DNA of 36,569 nucleotides, taken from Parvularcula sp038745625. GTDB lineage: Bacteria > Pseudomonadota > Alphaproteobacteria > Caulobacterales > Parvularculaceae. The notes beneath the pieces were generated by a model, which had not been told where the DNA came from, did no database searches, and saw only the letters and a program-made list of their open reading frames with translations. Of the stretch, positions 7,296-16,405 are shown piece by piece (positions within the stretch are counted from its first letter, which is position 1; the number at the start of each line of letters is the position of its first letter). Location: NCBI GenBank assembly GCA_038745625.1, contig JBCDLG010000024.1:1-36569 (forward strand). The letters run 5' to 3'. A program made the translations under genes and the position numbers.

Positions 7296-8687
7296 ATGAA
7301 CGCACAAAACTACTTTTTCTGCGGCATTGGCGGTAGCGGCATGCGCCCGCTGGCCGAGTTTCTGCGCGCCAGCGGGCATGAGGTGGCAGGCTCGGACCGG
7401 TCCTTTGACCAGGGGCGCTTTCCTGAGATTGCCGAACGCCTGCGCGGCATGGGCATCAGCCTTTCGCCGCAGGACGGCTCCGGTCTTCACGCGGCGGAGC
7501 AAATCCTTGTGACATCATCCGCTGTTGAGCCCACAATCCCCGACGTCGCCGCAGCCCATAGGGTCGGCGCGCGGCACATGATCCGTGCCGAGCTGCTCTC
7601 GGAGCTGACCAATGCCGCGCCGCGCAGCTGCGGGGTGGCGGGCACCAGCGGCAAGTCAACAACCACCGGCATGCTCGCCCATATCTTGGCGGAGACCGGC
7701 CGCGACCCTTCCGTGGTCAATGGCGCGGTCATGCTCGGCGCATCGCAAGGCTGGCGCAAGGGCGCGAGCGATCTCTTCGTTGCAGAGGTTGACGAGAGCG
7801 ATGGCTCGATTGCGCGTTATAACCCCTCCGTGGGCGTCATCACCAACATCTCTGAAGACCACAAAAGCATGGACGAGCTCGAGGTCTTGTTCGGGGGCTA
7901 TGCGGAGCGAAGTGGCCATACCGTTCTCGGTATCGACAGCCAGCCTGTCGCTGCGATCGCGGCACGACTGCCGCAACAGAAAGTGACGGGTTTCAGCCTC
8001 GGCGACCATCCGGAGGCTGATCTCCTGGCAGAAGACCTCGGGCGTGATGGCCGTTTCCTGACCGCCCGGGTCACGCGGCGCGGCGGGGAACGAGCCTCCC
8101 TCCGCCTTCCTCTCATCGGTCAGTTCAATGTTAGCAACGCCTTGGCCGCTCTGGCTGCATCCGAGATCTTTGGCGTGCCCCTCGGCGAAGGAACGGCAAG
8201 CCTGGAAAGCTTCGCGGGCACGGCGCGGCGGCTTGAACAGGTGGGCGAGCATCGCGGCGTCACGGTGATCGACGACTTTGCCCACAACCCCGACAAGATC
8301 GGCGCTTCAATCAAAACGCTGACGGAGCATTTCCCGGGACTGTTTCTCATCTATCAGCCCCATGGCTATGGCCCGCTTCATTCCTTCCGGCCGCTTTACG
8401 AGGATGCCTTTGCCGAGGCGCTGCGTCCCGCCGATACCCTTCTTGTGACCGAGCCCGTCTACTTTGGCGGCACGGTGGAAAAGACTGATGACGCTCAGCG
8501 CCTTGTTGAGACGCTGACGGATCGCTCGCTGAACGCTCATTATGCGGAAAACCGGGAGGCTTTCCGATCTCTGGCAGATGAAGCCCGATCGGGCGACGCG
8601 GTGGTGGTGATGGGCGCCCGGGATGATAGCCTATCCGACTTCGCGCGAAGCCTTCTGGGTGATCTTCAGCAGGGAGCCATCGCGTGA
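7296..8687 (+). CDS. Mur ligase family protein (MurC/Mpl-like)
   Basis: An ATP-dependent amide ligase of the Mur family, 463 residues. An N-terminal UDP-sugar-binding Rossmann segment (FFCGIGGSGMRPLAEFL) precedes the central ATPase domain with P-loop GTSGKSTTT (about 116-124) and the metal/substrate segment EVDESDGSIARY, then a C-terminal domain with IDDFAHNPDKI and IYQPHGYGP. These match MurC (UDP-MurNAc:L-Ala ligase) and its paralogue Mpl (UDP-MurNAc:tripeptide ligase). The P-loop has SGKS where MurC usually has HGKT. The 4-nt GTGA overlap with an LD-carboxypeptidase supports a recycling role like Mpl, since the carboxypeptidase makes the tripeptide that Mpl re-attaches (inference). Absence of a surrounding mur-fts cluster argues against this being the essential murC. 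Confidence 0.85.
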   Translation: MNAQNYFFCGIGGSGMRPLAEFLRASGHEVAGSDRSFDQGRFPEIAERLRGMGISLSPQDGSGLHAAEQILVTSSAVEPTIPDVAAAHRVGARHMIRAELLSELTNAAPRSCGVAGTSGKSTTTGMLAHILAETGRDPSVVNGAVMLGASQGWRKGASDLFVAEVDESDGSIARYNPSVGVITNISEDHKSMDELEVLFGGYAERSGHTVLGIDSQPVAAIAARLPQQKVTGFSLGDHPEADLLAEDLGRDGRFLTARVTRRGGERASLRLPLIGQFNVSNALAALAASEIFGVPLGEGTASLESFAGTARRLEQVGEHRGVTVIDDFAHNPDKIGASIKTLTEHFPGLFLIYQPHGYGPLHSFRPLYEDAFAEALRPADTLLVTEPVYFGGTVEKTDDAQRLVETLTDRSLNAHYAENREAFRSLADEARSGDAVVVMGARDDSLSDFARSLLGDLQQGAIA

Positions 8688-9529
8688 GGATCGCTGTCAT
8701 CGCGCCGAGCCGCAGACTGCCGCGCGCAGCCGCTGATCGCCTCGCGGAGATGCAACAACAGCACCCGGATCTGCGGGGGGTCTCCGTCACGATCCATGAG
8801 CAGTGCTTTCTCGAGCACGGGCATTTCGCGGGCAACGATGAGACCCGCGCCGCAGCGTTTATCGACGTCGCGAACGACCCGGACATTGATGCTGTTTGGT
8901 TCGCACGGGGAGGATATGGCGCGGGCCGGCTTCTTCCGCTGGTGCTCCCGGCCCTGAGGGCACCTGCCGCACGCAAAATCTATATCGGCTACAGCGACAC
9001 GGGGTATCTCCTCGCAGCGCTCGCCGATATGGGCGTGGGCCAGTCCGTGCACGGCCCGCTGGTCAGCGACGGACTTCGCCCTGGCGGTGAGGACGCGCTG
9101 GCGCGCGTGCTGCGTTGGCTCACCGTCAAAGACGAGAACGTTGTTGAGCCCTCGCTCGTAAGCGGCGAACGCGCCTATGCGTTCAATCTCACCATTCTCG
9201 CCTCCCTTGCCGCGACCGATCATCTGCCATCGCTTGATGGTTCCGTACTGATGATCGAGGAGGTGGGCGAACATCTCTATGCGGTCGATCGCCATCTGAT
9301 GACGGCGTTCTCCAGCGGACGGCTTGACCGCCTACGCGGCGTCCGCTGCGGCCGGATTTCTGACGTGCCGGAGAATGACATTGCCTTTGGCCACGACGCC
9401 GAAGAGATTGTTCGCTATTGGTGCGACCGCCACGGTGTTCCGTATCTGGGGCCCGCCGATATCGGCCATGACGCGCAGAACAGGATCGTCCCCTTCCCCA
9501 TCGCGTTTAAACAGGCGGTGCTGCCATAA
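8684..9529 (+). CDS. LD-carboxypeptidase, peptidase family S66 (LdcA-like)
   Basis: Predicted cytoplasmic serine peptidase that removes the terminal D-Ala from murein tetrapeptides during cell-wall recycling. The 281-residue length fits. The S66 landmarks are visible: WFARGGYGAGRLLP, the nucleophile Ser104 in IGYSDTGYLL, the candidate catalytic Glu in MIEEVGEHLY (about 192-193), and His262 in IGHDAQNRIVPFP. The start is GTG at 8684 overlapping the preceding stop as GTGA, with a purine-rich CAGGGAG upstream, so it is coupled to the Mur ligase. No signal peptide is seen. The 3' end overlaps the convergent FrnE-like gene by 23 nt. Confidence 0.92.
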   Translation: MRIAVIAPSRRLPRAAADRLAEMQQQHPDLRGVSVTIHEQCFLEHGHFAGNDETRAAAFIDVANDPDIDAVWFARGGYGAGRLLPLVLPALRAPAARKIYIGYSDTGYLLAALADMGVGQSVHGPLVSDGLRPGGEDALARVLRWLTVKDENVVEPSLVSGERAYAFNLTILASLAATDHLPSLDGSVLMIEEVGEHLYAVDRHLMTAFSSGRLDRLRGVRCGRISDVPENDIAFGHDAEEIVRYWCDRHGVPYLGPADIGHDAQNRIVPFPIAFKQAVLP

Positions 9530-10139
9530 GTCTGTCGAGCAACCGTCCGTAGCCGTCTGCGCCTTGCGCGCCTGACACGACGCGTTTGCCCGCAAAGATC
9601 ATGGTGGGGACGACCATGATACCGCGCCTTGCAAAGGCTTCCGTCCGCTCACGCACAGCCTCTCCTGCCGAACCGTCTAAAGCAACCCGCCGAGCCTCCA
9701 CGGGATCCAGCCCGACGCCAGCGGCTTGCTCCACCAGCACATCGACATCGCTGACATCGCGGTTATCGGCGAAATAGGTCTGAAACAGCGCCATCTTGAG
9801 GGCGTGCTGCTTGCCAAAACCATCCGCCCAGTGAAGAAGCTGATGGGCCTTGAGCGTGTTGTAGATGCGCATGCCCTCGGGGCGATTGAAGGTGATGCCA
9901 AGCTCCTCGCCCAGCGCGCGCATACGCTGCCCGCCGCCACTGCTCGCGCCGGGGCCATATTTCATCTCAAGATGCTCGCGAATCTCTTGCCCTTCAGGCG
10001 GCATCCACGGGTTAAGCTCAAAAGGCTCCCAGGCGATCGTCGCATCAAGCTGGCGTTCACCCAGCGCCCGTTCCAACTGTTTGAAAGCGACGTAGCACCA
10101 TGGGCACACCACATCCGACACGATATCGATGGTCAGCAT
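9507..10139 (-). CDS. DsbA-family oxidoreductase, FrnE-like
   Basis: A 210-residue thioredoxin-fold protein with the active site CPWC at residues 12-15 directly after the first strand (TIDIVSDVVCPWC), an inserted helical domain, and the cis-Pro loop VVPTMIFAGK near the C-terminus. This is the FrnE/2-hydroxychromene-2-carboxylate isomerase-like branch of DsbA. No signal peptide is present, so it should act in the cytoplasm, perhaps in oxidative stress or thiol exchange. The start at 10139 is preferred over the in-frame ATG at 10154 because AAGGAG lies 6-7 nt upstream of the former. It follows the membrane protein gene by about 11 nt. Confidence 0.92.
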   Translation of the reverse strand: MLTIDIVSDVVCPWCYVAFKQLERALGERQLDATIAWEPFELNPWMPPEGQEIREHLEMKYGPGASSGGGQRMRALGEELGITFNRPEGMRIYNTLKAHQLLHWADGFGKQHALKMALFQTYFADNRDVSDVDVLVEQAAGVGLDPVEARRVALDGSAGEAVRERTEAFARRGIMVVPTMIFAGKRVVSGAQGADGYGRLLDRLMAAPPV

Positions 10140-10150
10140 AACGATCTCCT

Positions 10151-10714
10151 TCACGGAACTCTCGGCTTAGCCAGCACCAGCGCCACTGCATAAAAGACAA
10201 GATAGGCCAGCGTCCAGACAAGCTGTGGCCAAAGGGTGATCGACGCTTTGAGGAAAGGGAAGAGTTCGGGGTTGAACCGGGTTGGCGCGTACGCCCACCA
10301 ACCGCCAACAATCGCCGCCATCTCCACAGCGAAACTCTGGACCTGACCCCAAGCAAGCAGAACGCCGAGCTCGGCCCAGCTGAAGCGGGCAAAAAGGGCG
10401 CGGCGCAAGACCCTCCGCGCAATGATCGGCCCTGCGATGAAGATCCCCGCATCCCACGTGCAAAAGACGAGCAGCACCAAGAGCCCCATCGCGATGCTGC
10501 CCTCATAGGAAAAGCCATCACGATCCGGACGAGGGGCGCCGCCGGGAAGGATCTCATAGGCCATCTCGAAAACGGTGAAGCCGATCTCCCATGTGCACCC
10601 CAGCAGACCCCCAATCACGAACAGCCAAACCCACGAAACGGGGATCCAGCCCCGCCGCACCGCCCACGCGAATAGGCCCGCGATCAGCAAGGCACCGAGA
10701 ACGAAAAAACCCAC
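10151..10714 (-). CDS. Multi-pass membrane protein of unknown function
   Basis: A 187-residue hydrophobic protein with about five predicted membrane helices: MGFFVLGALLIAGLFAWAV, WVWLFVIGGLLGCTWEIGF, IAMGLLVLLVFCTWDAGIFI, LGVLLAWGQVQSFAVEMAAI and LVWTLAYLVFYAVALVLA. I recognise no family and no catalytic motif. Conserved-looking aromatic and acidic residues inside the helices (CTWEIGF, CTWDAGIF) may line a site. It is directly upstream of, and probably co-transcribed with, the FrnE-like gene. It could be a small-molecule or lipid-related membrane enzyme; this is only speculation. Confidence 0.75.
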   Translation of the reverse strand: MGFFVLGALLIAGLFAWAVRRGWIPVSWVWLFVIGGLLGCTWEIGFTVFEMAYEILPGGAPRPDRDGFSYEGSIAMGLLVLLVFCTWDAGIFIAGPIIARRVLRRALFARFSWAELGVLLAWGQVQSFAVEMAAIVGGWWAYAPTRFNPELFPFLKASITLWPQLVWTLAYLVFYAVALVLAKPRVP

Positions 10715-10765
10715 CCACCGTCTCCCCGTTCATTCGATCAGGCGCGCTCCACCTTGAGGCTCACG

Positions 10766-11551
10766 CTATGCTGCCTCTTCGTCAAAAAGAGCCACGACGC
10801 GAGCGGGGGCCGCGGACGCACCGACGAGCTTCAGCGGAAACACGCAGACTTGAAAGCCGTGCGATGGCAGCGCGCCGAGGTTGACCAGCTGTTCCATCTG
10901 CCAATAGGGCTTACGCTGACCAAGCCTGTGCCCCTCCCAAAAAAGATCGTCGCGCTGACCTTTCTTTGACTGATCGATCTGATGATGGAACGGCACGTCC
11001 CAGCCCCATTGGTCAATGCCCATCACGATTGAACCTTGATCAATAAGCCAGCTCGTAGCGTCAGCCCCCATACCCGTACCGCGTTTCCAGTACTCTTTCG
11101 TGCCCATGAATTGATCACGGCCCGTCCGGATCAAAACGATGGTACCATCGGTGATCGTCGCTCCGGTACGAGCGAGTTCAGTTTGGAGATCTTGCGCAGT
11201 GATAACATCGCCCTCCTCCTTACTCGTCATATCGATCATGACGCCTGGCCCGATGCACTTGTCTAAAGGAATATGCTCCACAGTCAGAGCATCGGTTTCC
11301 TGCCCCGGCTCGCCGCTTTTGGGGCCATAGTGCCAGGGCGCATCGATATGGGTGGTGCTGTGAACCCCCATATGGGTAATCGTATCATCCGCCCAACCCA
11401 CAAAGTCTTTGGGCATCAGCTTGAACGGCAAGCCCAGCGCCCGAACCAACCAACGGGCTATCCAGTGCGGTTTGTGCTTGATGCGCACCCGCATGAAGCG
11501 TGGGTCGTCTCGGTTGTATTGAATCGGTTTGGAAAGATCGACGACCTTCAT
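10766..11551 (-). CDS. Cyclase family protein (metal-dependent hydrolase, kynurenine formamidase-like)
   Basis: A 261-residue member of the cyclase/kynurenine formamidase superfamily (PF04199). The metal-binding motif HxxxHxDxPxH is visible as HSTTHIDAPWH, preceded by the typical N-terminus VDLSKPIQYN. Members hydrolyse amide or cyclic substrates with a divalent metal; the actual substrate is not evident and there are no tryptophan-catabolism neighbours. The start at 11551 is chosen because GGAGGAGG lies 7 nt upstream; an ATG further out gives a non-conserved Gly/Pro-rich extension. Possibly monocistronic. Confidence 0.9.
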   Translation of the reverse strand: MKVVDLSKPIQYNRDDPRFMRVRIKHKPHWIARWLVRALGLPFKLMPKDFVGWADDTITHMGVHSTTHIDAPWHYGPKSGEPGQETDALTVEHIPLDKCIGPGVMIDMTSKEEGDVITAQDLQTELARTGATITDGTIVLIRTGRDQFMGTKEYWKRGTGMGADATSWLIDQGSIVMGIDQWGWDVPFHHQIDQSKKGQRDDLFWEGHRLGQRKPYWQMEQLVNLGALPSHGFQVCVFPLKLVGASAAPARVVALFDEEAA

Positions 11552-11762
11552 GGTGCTGCCTCCTCCGCATGGTGTCCCGCGCCCTGCCCATGGGATCAAC
11601 AGTCAGGCACAGCTCGGGATGCACCAAAGCAGAATTCGGAAAAGGCGGAAGGGCCGTGCTCACAACCACGAGAAGCCTCAACCGTCCTTAGCGCCGGTAG
11701 CGCCCGGCCGGAGGCCGCCACTTTGTGCAATTGGGCAGTTGGTTCCCTTTTGTCGTTGCAGC

Positions 11763-14360
11763 CTAAAAGCTGACCCGCATCTCGATACCCCAGAGCCTTG
11801 GATCGTTGACGACGAAACGCGGATTGCCGATCGGATCAACCACCCCTGTGTTCGTATTGACGTTGACGATGTTCTGTGAGGTGACAAACCGGTCATCGAA
11901 GAGGTTGTTGGCGAAAAGCGAGATGTCGAAGAACTCATGGCGATATCCGAAGCGGCCATTCACAAGAACGAAGTCGTCGGCCTTCTCGATGTCAAAGTTC
12001 TCAACATCAGAGTACTGCCGACCGGTATAGGCGGCATTGCTGGTCAGGAAAAAGCCGCTCGGGTGTTCATAGGCAAAGCCGACGGCGGCGGTCACGTTGG
12101 GGGCGCTGTTGAAGGCATTGCCGTCGAGGTTGGCGAATTGCGGGTCACCATCGGGAGACACGGACCGAACGAACGGAAAATCATCAAACTCCGTCTCGAC
12201 AAGCCCCAGGCTTGCGAAAAGATCAAGGTCCGGAGTGACCCGCATGGCAATATCGAACTCCGCGCCATAGAGGGTCGACTGGCCCGCATTCTCGATATCG
12301 AAATCGTCAAAGAACCCTGATGGACCAACCACGGTGACCTGCTGGTCCTCCCAGTCGGAGTAAAAGACGTTGGCGTTGACCCTTAGCCTCTCATCCAACC
12401 AAAGAGAACGAAACGCCAGCTCGAAATTGGTCAAGTATTCCGGGTCAAACTGTTCCTGGCTGAAACCGGTGATCTGGCCAGTGTCACTGACGACGTTGCG
12501 GATGAACGCCCCGCCTGCGCGGTAGCCGCGGGCGACGATAAACGCCAAGGAACGATCTTCGTCGAAATTGTACGTGATCGACCCACGCGGCAGGAAGGCG
12601 CTGAAATCGGCGCTGATCGGATCGGAGTTCTGCACAGGGAAAATCGCTGCACACGGAAGGCCGGCAAAGGGCAAAGGCACGTTGGGATCAATGATACAGT
12701 CAGGCGGGTCTTGCGTCACCGTTCCGACCTGACCGGTATCGCTAAAGTCTTCAAAGTCGAGACGCGCACCGACATTCACCTCCCAGCGCTCATTCAGTGC
12801 ATAGGTTAGGTCGCCAAAAAAGGCATAGTTCTCTGTCGTGGTCGTCGACGTGGAGTTGGTTTGAACGATCCCGCCGCGCGGGCTTGTCGGTATAAAGAAA
12901 TCTTCTGGCGATCCCGTGATGATCGCCTGACTGACGGTTTCTTCTTCGAAATAGTAGGCACCGACCCACCCCGAAAGACGACCATAGTCGAAGTTCGCAC
13001 GAAGCTCTGCCTGATATGTCTCGCCGTCGGTTAAGCTGTCGGCGACACCAAAGGTCGTCTCTCGTTCAACGTCCTCGAAGCTGCCCAACGCGTTGATGGT
13101 CCAATTGTCAGACACCGCATATTCGACGTCGACAATTGTTCGCCAGACCTCATTGGCCTCAAAGCGCGCGATTCCGCCTTGGCCAGACGTCTCTGTACCG
13201 AAGATATCAAAATCATCAAAGACGCCGGGTATGAATGACGGCACATTGTCGGTCACCGTTGCCACAGGATCAGAAGCGAAAACCGTGTTGAAGTCTCCAA
13301 ACTCTGTGTCGACGTAGCTGCCAGTGAGCTTCACCCGCAGGCCATCAATGGCTTCAGGTTCAAAGAGAAGCTTGCCGCGCAAGGTCAGCGCTTCTTGGAA
13401 CCGCGACCGGCTACTCCCGTCGGTGGTGTTGAGGACACCGAAGTCGATCTCTCGATAGTCGGCAGCGAGACGAAAAGCGAGCTGGTTGTCCACGATCGGG
13501 CCGGTGACGGCTCCAGAATACTGCCGTTGTTCTTCGTTGCCGGCCCTCACCCGGGCATCGACCCCAAAGTCGTATTCGGGATCAGCGGTCCTAACGATGA
13601 CCGCGCCGCCCAATGCATTGCGTCCTTGAACCGTGGACTGAGGACCTCGTAGCACCTCCACCTGGGCCACATCCCAGAGGTTCGCAGCGCTCTGGTTGGA
13701 GGTGAAGGAGTTGGGTGCGCCGTCAACATAGACGTTGACCGTGGCGCCCGTGCCCGACCCCCCAACCCCGCCGAGGGAGACCCCGCGGATTGAAAGCGCA
13801 TTGAGGGTGCCGATGCCGCTCGTTGAGACGTTGGGCGCACGCAACAAGATGTCTTCGATATCGATCAGGACCTGTTCTTCAATCGCTTCCCGTGTGAACA
13901 CCGATACCGAAGTGCTCGTCTCTTGCAGCGTCAGATTGCTCTTTGTTCCTGTAACGATGATCTCGTCACTGACGAGCGGTAGAAACGGCCCAGCATTGCC
14001 TTGGCGCTCGGAGCGGTCCGCTTCGATGACGTAATTACCATTGGGTATCCTAGTCGCTTTCAAATCTGTGGTCGCCAGCAGCTGATCAAGCGCCTCATCG
14101 ACCGCGAGAGAGCCGCTCACCGGTCCCGATCGCTTCCCCGCCACCAGAGTGTTCGGCGCCAAGACCTGGATCCCGAAAGCGTCTGACAAGGCGAGGATTG
14201 AGGGCCCAAGTGGTCCGGCGGGAAGGTCGATCACTCGCTCTGCCTGGGAGGTCTGCGTCTCTTGGGCGATCGCAGGCTCGGCTATGGCGGCCGCGCCGAC
14301 CCATGCGGCAGCGGACAACAGCCCGGCTCGAAATGCTCGATGTTTCGCGATGATCGCCAT
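11763..14360 (-). CDS. STN-domain TonB-dependent receptor (leftward cassette)
   Basis: Outer-membrane active transporter of 865 residues. A signal peptide (AFRAGLLSAAAWVGAAAIA, cleavage near AIA-QE) is followed by an STN signalling domain (about 45-115, IDLPAGPLGPSILALSDAFG), the plug (about 130-260, with RGVSLGG, NVYVDGAP, VEVLRGPQSTVQGRNALGGA), and the beta-barrel ending in LWGIEMRVSF with a terminal Phe. The STN domain means it should signal to the FecR-like protein encoded just upstream. The start at 14360 is preferred over ATG 14387 because it matches the paralogue in signal peptide and in distance from the upstream hairpin. The ligand is unknown; iron chelates are most likely given the rightward paralogue's neighbours. 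It resembles the receptor at 18221 across its full length. Confidence 0.94.
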   Translation of the reverse strand: MAIIAKHRAFRAGLLSAAAWVGAAAIAEPAIAQETQTSQAERVIDLPAGPLGPSILALSDAFGIQVLAPNTLVAGKRSGPVSGSLAVDEALDQLLATTDLKATRIPNGNYVIEADRSERQGNAGPFLPLVSDEIIVTGTKSNLTLQETSTSVSVFTREAIEEQVLIDIEDILLRAPNVSTSGIGTLNALSIRGVSLGGVGGSGTGATVNVYVDGAPNSFTSNQSAANLWDVAQVEVLRGPQSTVQGRNALGGAVIVRTADPEYDFGVDARVRAGNEEQRQYSGAVTGPIVDNQLAFRLAADYREIDFGVLNTTDGSSRSRFQEALTLRGKLLFEPEAIDGLRVKLTGSYVDTEFGDFNTVFASDPVATVTDNVPSFIPGVFDDFDIFGTETSGQGGIARFEANEVWRTIVDVEYAVSDNWTINALGSFEDVERETTFGVADSLTDGETYQAELRANFDYGRLSGWVGAYYFEEETVSQAIITGSPEDFFIPTSPRGGIVQTNSTSTTTTENYAFFGDLTYALNERWEVNVGARLDFEDFSDTGQVGTVTQDPPDCIIDPNVPLPFAGLPCAAIFPVQNSDPISADFSAFLPRGSITYNFDEDRSLAFIVARGYRAGGAFIRNVVSDTGQITGFSQEQFDPEYLTNFELAFRSLWLDERLRVNANVFYSDWEDQQVTVVGPSGFFDDFDIENAGQSTLYGAEFDIAMRVTPDLDLFASLGLVETEFDDFPFVRSVSPDGDPQFANLDGNAFNSAPNVTAAVGFAYEHPSGFFLTSNAAYTGRQYSDVENFDIEKADDFVLVNGRFGYRHEFFDISLFANNLFDDRFVTSQNIVNVNTNTGVVDPIGNPRFVVNDPRLWGIEMRVSF

Positions 14361-14389
14361 ATCTGGACGCCCCTTTGGATCACTCATCT

Positions 14390-14409
14390 GCAAACGCGCT
14401 TCATTCGCA
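14390..14409 (-). promoter_or_regulatory. Leader stem-loop before leftward TonB receptor (GCGAATGA box)
   Basis: Read on the - strand the sequence is GCGAATGAAGCGCGTTTGC, in which GCGAA can pair with TTTGC through one G-U pair. It starts with the same 8-mer, GCGAATGA, as the hairpin before the paralogous receptor at 18177-18195 and ends about 29 nt before the preferred start codon. It might be a leader-RNA structure or a binding site; function not established. Confidence 0.4.
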
Positions 14410-14476
14410 GGTACAGACTGATGACCCCTGAGGCCCGGGACGTGACCCCCTCCGGATAGCTTTTCTTCAGATTTTT

Positions 14477-15556
14477 TTAACGGCCACCGTCGGGACCAGC
14501 TTCCTCGCGGCGCAAAACGAGTTCGTCGGGATCAGATCGGTCAACGCGCAAGGGGAAGACATAGGCCAGCGTCTCCAGCATGCCCTCGCGGTCGGCCGCG
14601 TCAAAAGACGCGGTGATCGTCTCTCCGCCCAGGTCAGCCAGTGTTTCGTCGAGCACAATTGCCCGATCCGTATACCGGTTGGCATCCGCGACCAGTTCAG
14701 CGATCGTTCCGCCATCATAGACAAGTCGCGCGTCGCGCCATGCGCCGACATTCGACAGCGCGACATCTTTCACCTCGCGCAGCCCCCCTTCCAAGGTCGC
14801 AGCAACTTGCTCGCCCGCATCAAGCCGTTCGCCTGTCCGCATGCCGCTTGTGCGTTCGCCGCTTTGGATCGGGTAGCTGACCTGGACAGCGCCCTCGGAC
14901 ACCGCGACACGCTGGACACCGCCATTGTTGCGGACTTCAAACACGGTGCCGAGCGCTGCGGCGGTGAGGTCTCCAGCCGTGACCGAGAAGCGCCGGTCAG
15001 GGTCTTTCGCCACCTCGAAAACCGCCGCGCCCGTATGCATATCAACCAAGCGGGACGTTTCGGTCAGATCAACATCGATTATCGTCTGTGGACCGATCGT
15101 TATATGAGATCCATCAACCAAATCATAAGACCGGGTCTCTCCGACACCTGTTGAATAGGTGGTCGAGACCCGAACAAGCGCTGCCTCTGATCCTGGCCCA
15201 AGGGGGAGAACGGTGAGAGCAGCAGGCACAGCGACGAGCACAAGAGCCGCTGCAGATGCGGCAAGGAATGCCGTGCGCGACCGGAGGGCTCGGCCAAGCC
15301 CATCCCAAAACGCCCACCCATCGATACGACTCGCTTCATCCAAAAGATCAGCATCAATATCTTCGGCCGTTAGCTGATTGTAGGCAGCAATCAGGGTTTG
15401 GCTGCGCTCCCAGGCTTGCACATGGAGCAGATCAGCATCGAGCCACCGCTCGAAGGCTGCTTTGTCAGCGGCCGTGACGTTGTCGCTTTCAATCCGTTCA
15501 CGCCATTCATGGGCGAGAATGCAGAGCTGCTCCTCATCTGTCACTGTACGCACCAT
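14477..15556 (-). CDS. FecR-like anti-sigma / signal transducer (leftward cassette)
   Basis: A 359-residue inner-membrane regulator. An N-terminal cytoplasmic DUF4880-type domain (about 8-60, LAHEWRERIESDNVTAADKAAFERWLD) is followed by one membrane helix (about 92-118), a periplasmic FecR domain (about 130-240, STGVGETRSYDLVDGSHITIG) and a C-terminal domain (VGAWRDARLVYDGGTIAELV) of the kind that contacts the STN domain of the receptor. It should hold the neighbouring ECF sigma factor inactive, or be needed for its activity, until the receptor binds ligand. The start overlaps the sigma factor stop as TAATG, with GGGAGAGGG upstream. Downstream lies its receptor gene. Confidence 0.94.
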   Translation of the reverse strand: MVRTVTDEEQLCILAHEWRERIESDNVTAADKAAFERWLDADLLHVQAWERSQTLIAAYNQLTAEDIDADLLDEASRIDGWAFWDGLGRALRSRTAFLAASAAALVLVAVPAALTVLPLGPGSEAALVRVSTTYSTGVGETRSYDLVDGSHITIGPQTIIDVDLTETSRLVDMHTGAAVFEVAKDPDRRFSVTAGDLTAAALGTVFEVRNNGGVQRVAVSEGAVQVSYPIQSGERTSGMRTGERLDAGEQVAATLEGGLREVKDVALSNVGAWRDARLVYDGGTIAELVADANRYTDRAIVLDETLADLGGETITASFDAADREGMLETLAYVFPLRVDRSDPDELVLRREEAGPDGGR

Positions 15557-16161
15557 TATCCCTCTCCCCCGCGCTTGCGCATCAGGTGAAGTTCGATATC
15601 GCGCATCGCGCGCGATATGTGCCGCGTTGCGGGACTGCGGCCGATACGCAGACGTTTGGCAACGTCCGTCACCGTCAGTCCCTCAACTTTGTTGAGGACA
15701 AAGGCACGGCGCCGCGTGTCCGGCATAGCCCGCAACGCCTCGTTGATCGCGTGCAACTCCTCTTTCGTACTTAAGACCCCTTCGGGTGATGAATCGTCCC
15801 CCCGCTGCGGAAAAAAAAGATGCTCGATTTCGAAGTCGAATTTCGCCCGCACATCTTCATGGCGCCGACCTTTGAGGCAGATGTTCCGCGCGGTGCGCCA
15901 AAGAAAGGCGTTGAGGTCCTCAATATCGCTGCAGTCACCGCGCTCAAGGATCTTTTGGAAGGCTTGCTGGACCACATCTTCGGGATCTGGCGGTCCGTTG
16001 CCGAACATCTTGCGAAGCGTGGCCGTCAGTTTCGGCGCGCGTTGCTGGTAGAGAGCGACCAGTTCCCGTTTCCGCGTATCGTCGTTGGCGCGGGGTGCCC
16101 CCGCCTCAGCCCGCGACAGGATCCGCTCGGCGCCATGGTCAGACTTGCTTTTGACAGGCAT
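15556..16161 (-). CDS. ECF sigma factor, FecI-like (leftward cassette)
   Basis: RNA polymerase sigma-70 family ECF protein, about 201 residues. Sigma-2 region (about 35-105): RKMFGNGPPDPEDVVQQAF and NAFLWRTARNICLKG. Sigma-4 region (about 135-190): INEALRAMPDTRRRAFVLNKVEGLTVTDVAKRLRIG with the helix-turn-helix. The ATG at 16161 (MPVKSKSD) is used because the longer frame upstream has no sigma-like sequence; GAGAGGGG sits very close to it. First gene of the leftward cassette, overlapping the FecR-like gene by 1 nt. It strongly resembles the divergent sigma factor at 16406. It presumably transcribes its own receptor gene; target promoter unknown. Confidence 0.93.
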   Translation of the reverse strand: MPVKSKSDHGAERILSRAEAGAPRANDDTRKRELVALYQQRAPKLTATLRKMFGNGPPDPEDVVQQAFQKILERGDCSDIEDLNAFLWRTARNICLKGRRHEDVRAKFDFEIEHLFFPQRGDDSSPEGVLSTKEELHAINEALRAMPDTRRRAFVLNKVEGLTVTDVAKRLRIGRSPATRHISRAMRDIELHLMRKRGGEG

Positions 16162-16405
16162 CCCCTCTCGGCGACGTCCCCGCCAGTCGCCGCCCCTCAA
16201 CACCGGGCACTCAACACAGCCAGCTAAGACGCGAGGTCTCCCCAATGCAACAAGGGCGATGACACCCCTGGGGCAGGCGAGCCATGGCCGAAACTGTGGG
16301 GGATCGCGCTGGCCATCAATTCGGGGTATCTCCAGGGCTCGCATGCGTCGTTGGTGATTGTCTGTCTGTCCCGGTATGCAAACGCCAGGAGATCCGGCAG
16401 GCGCT

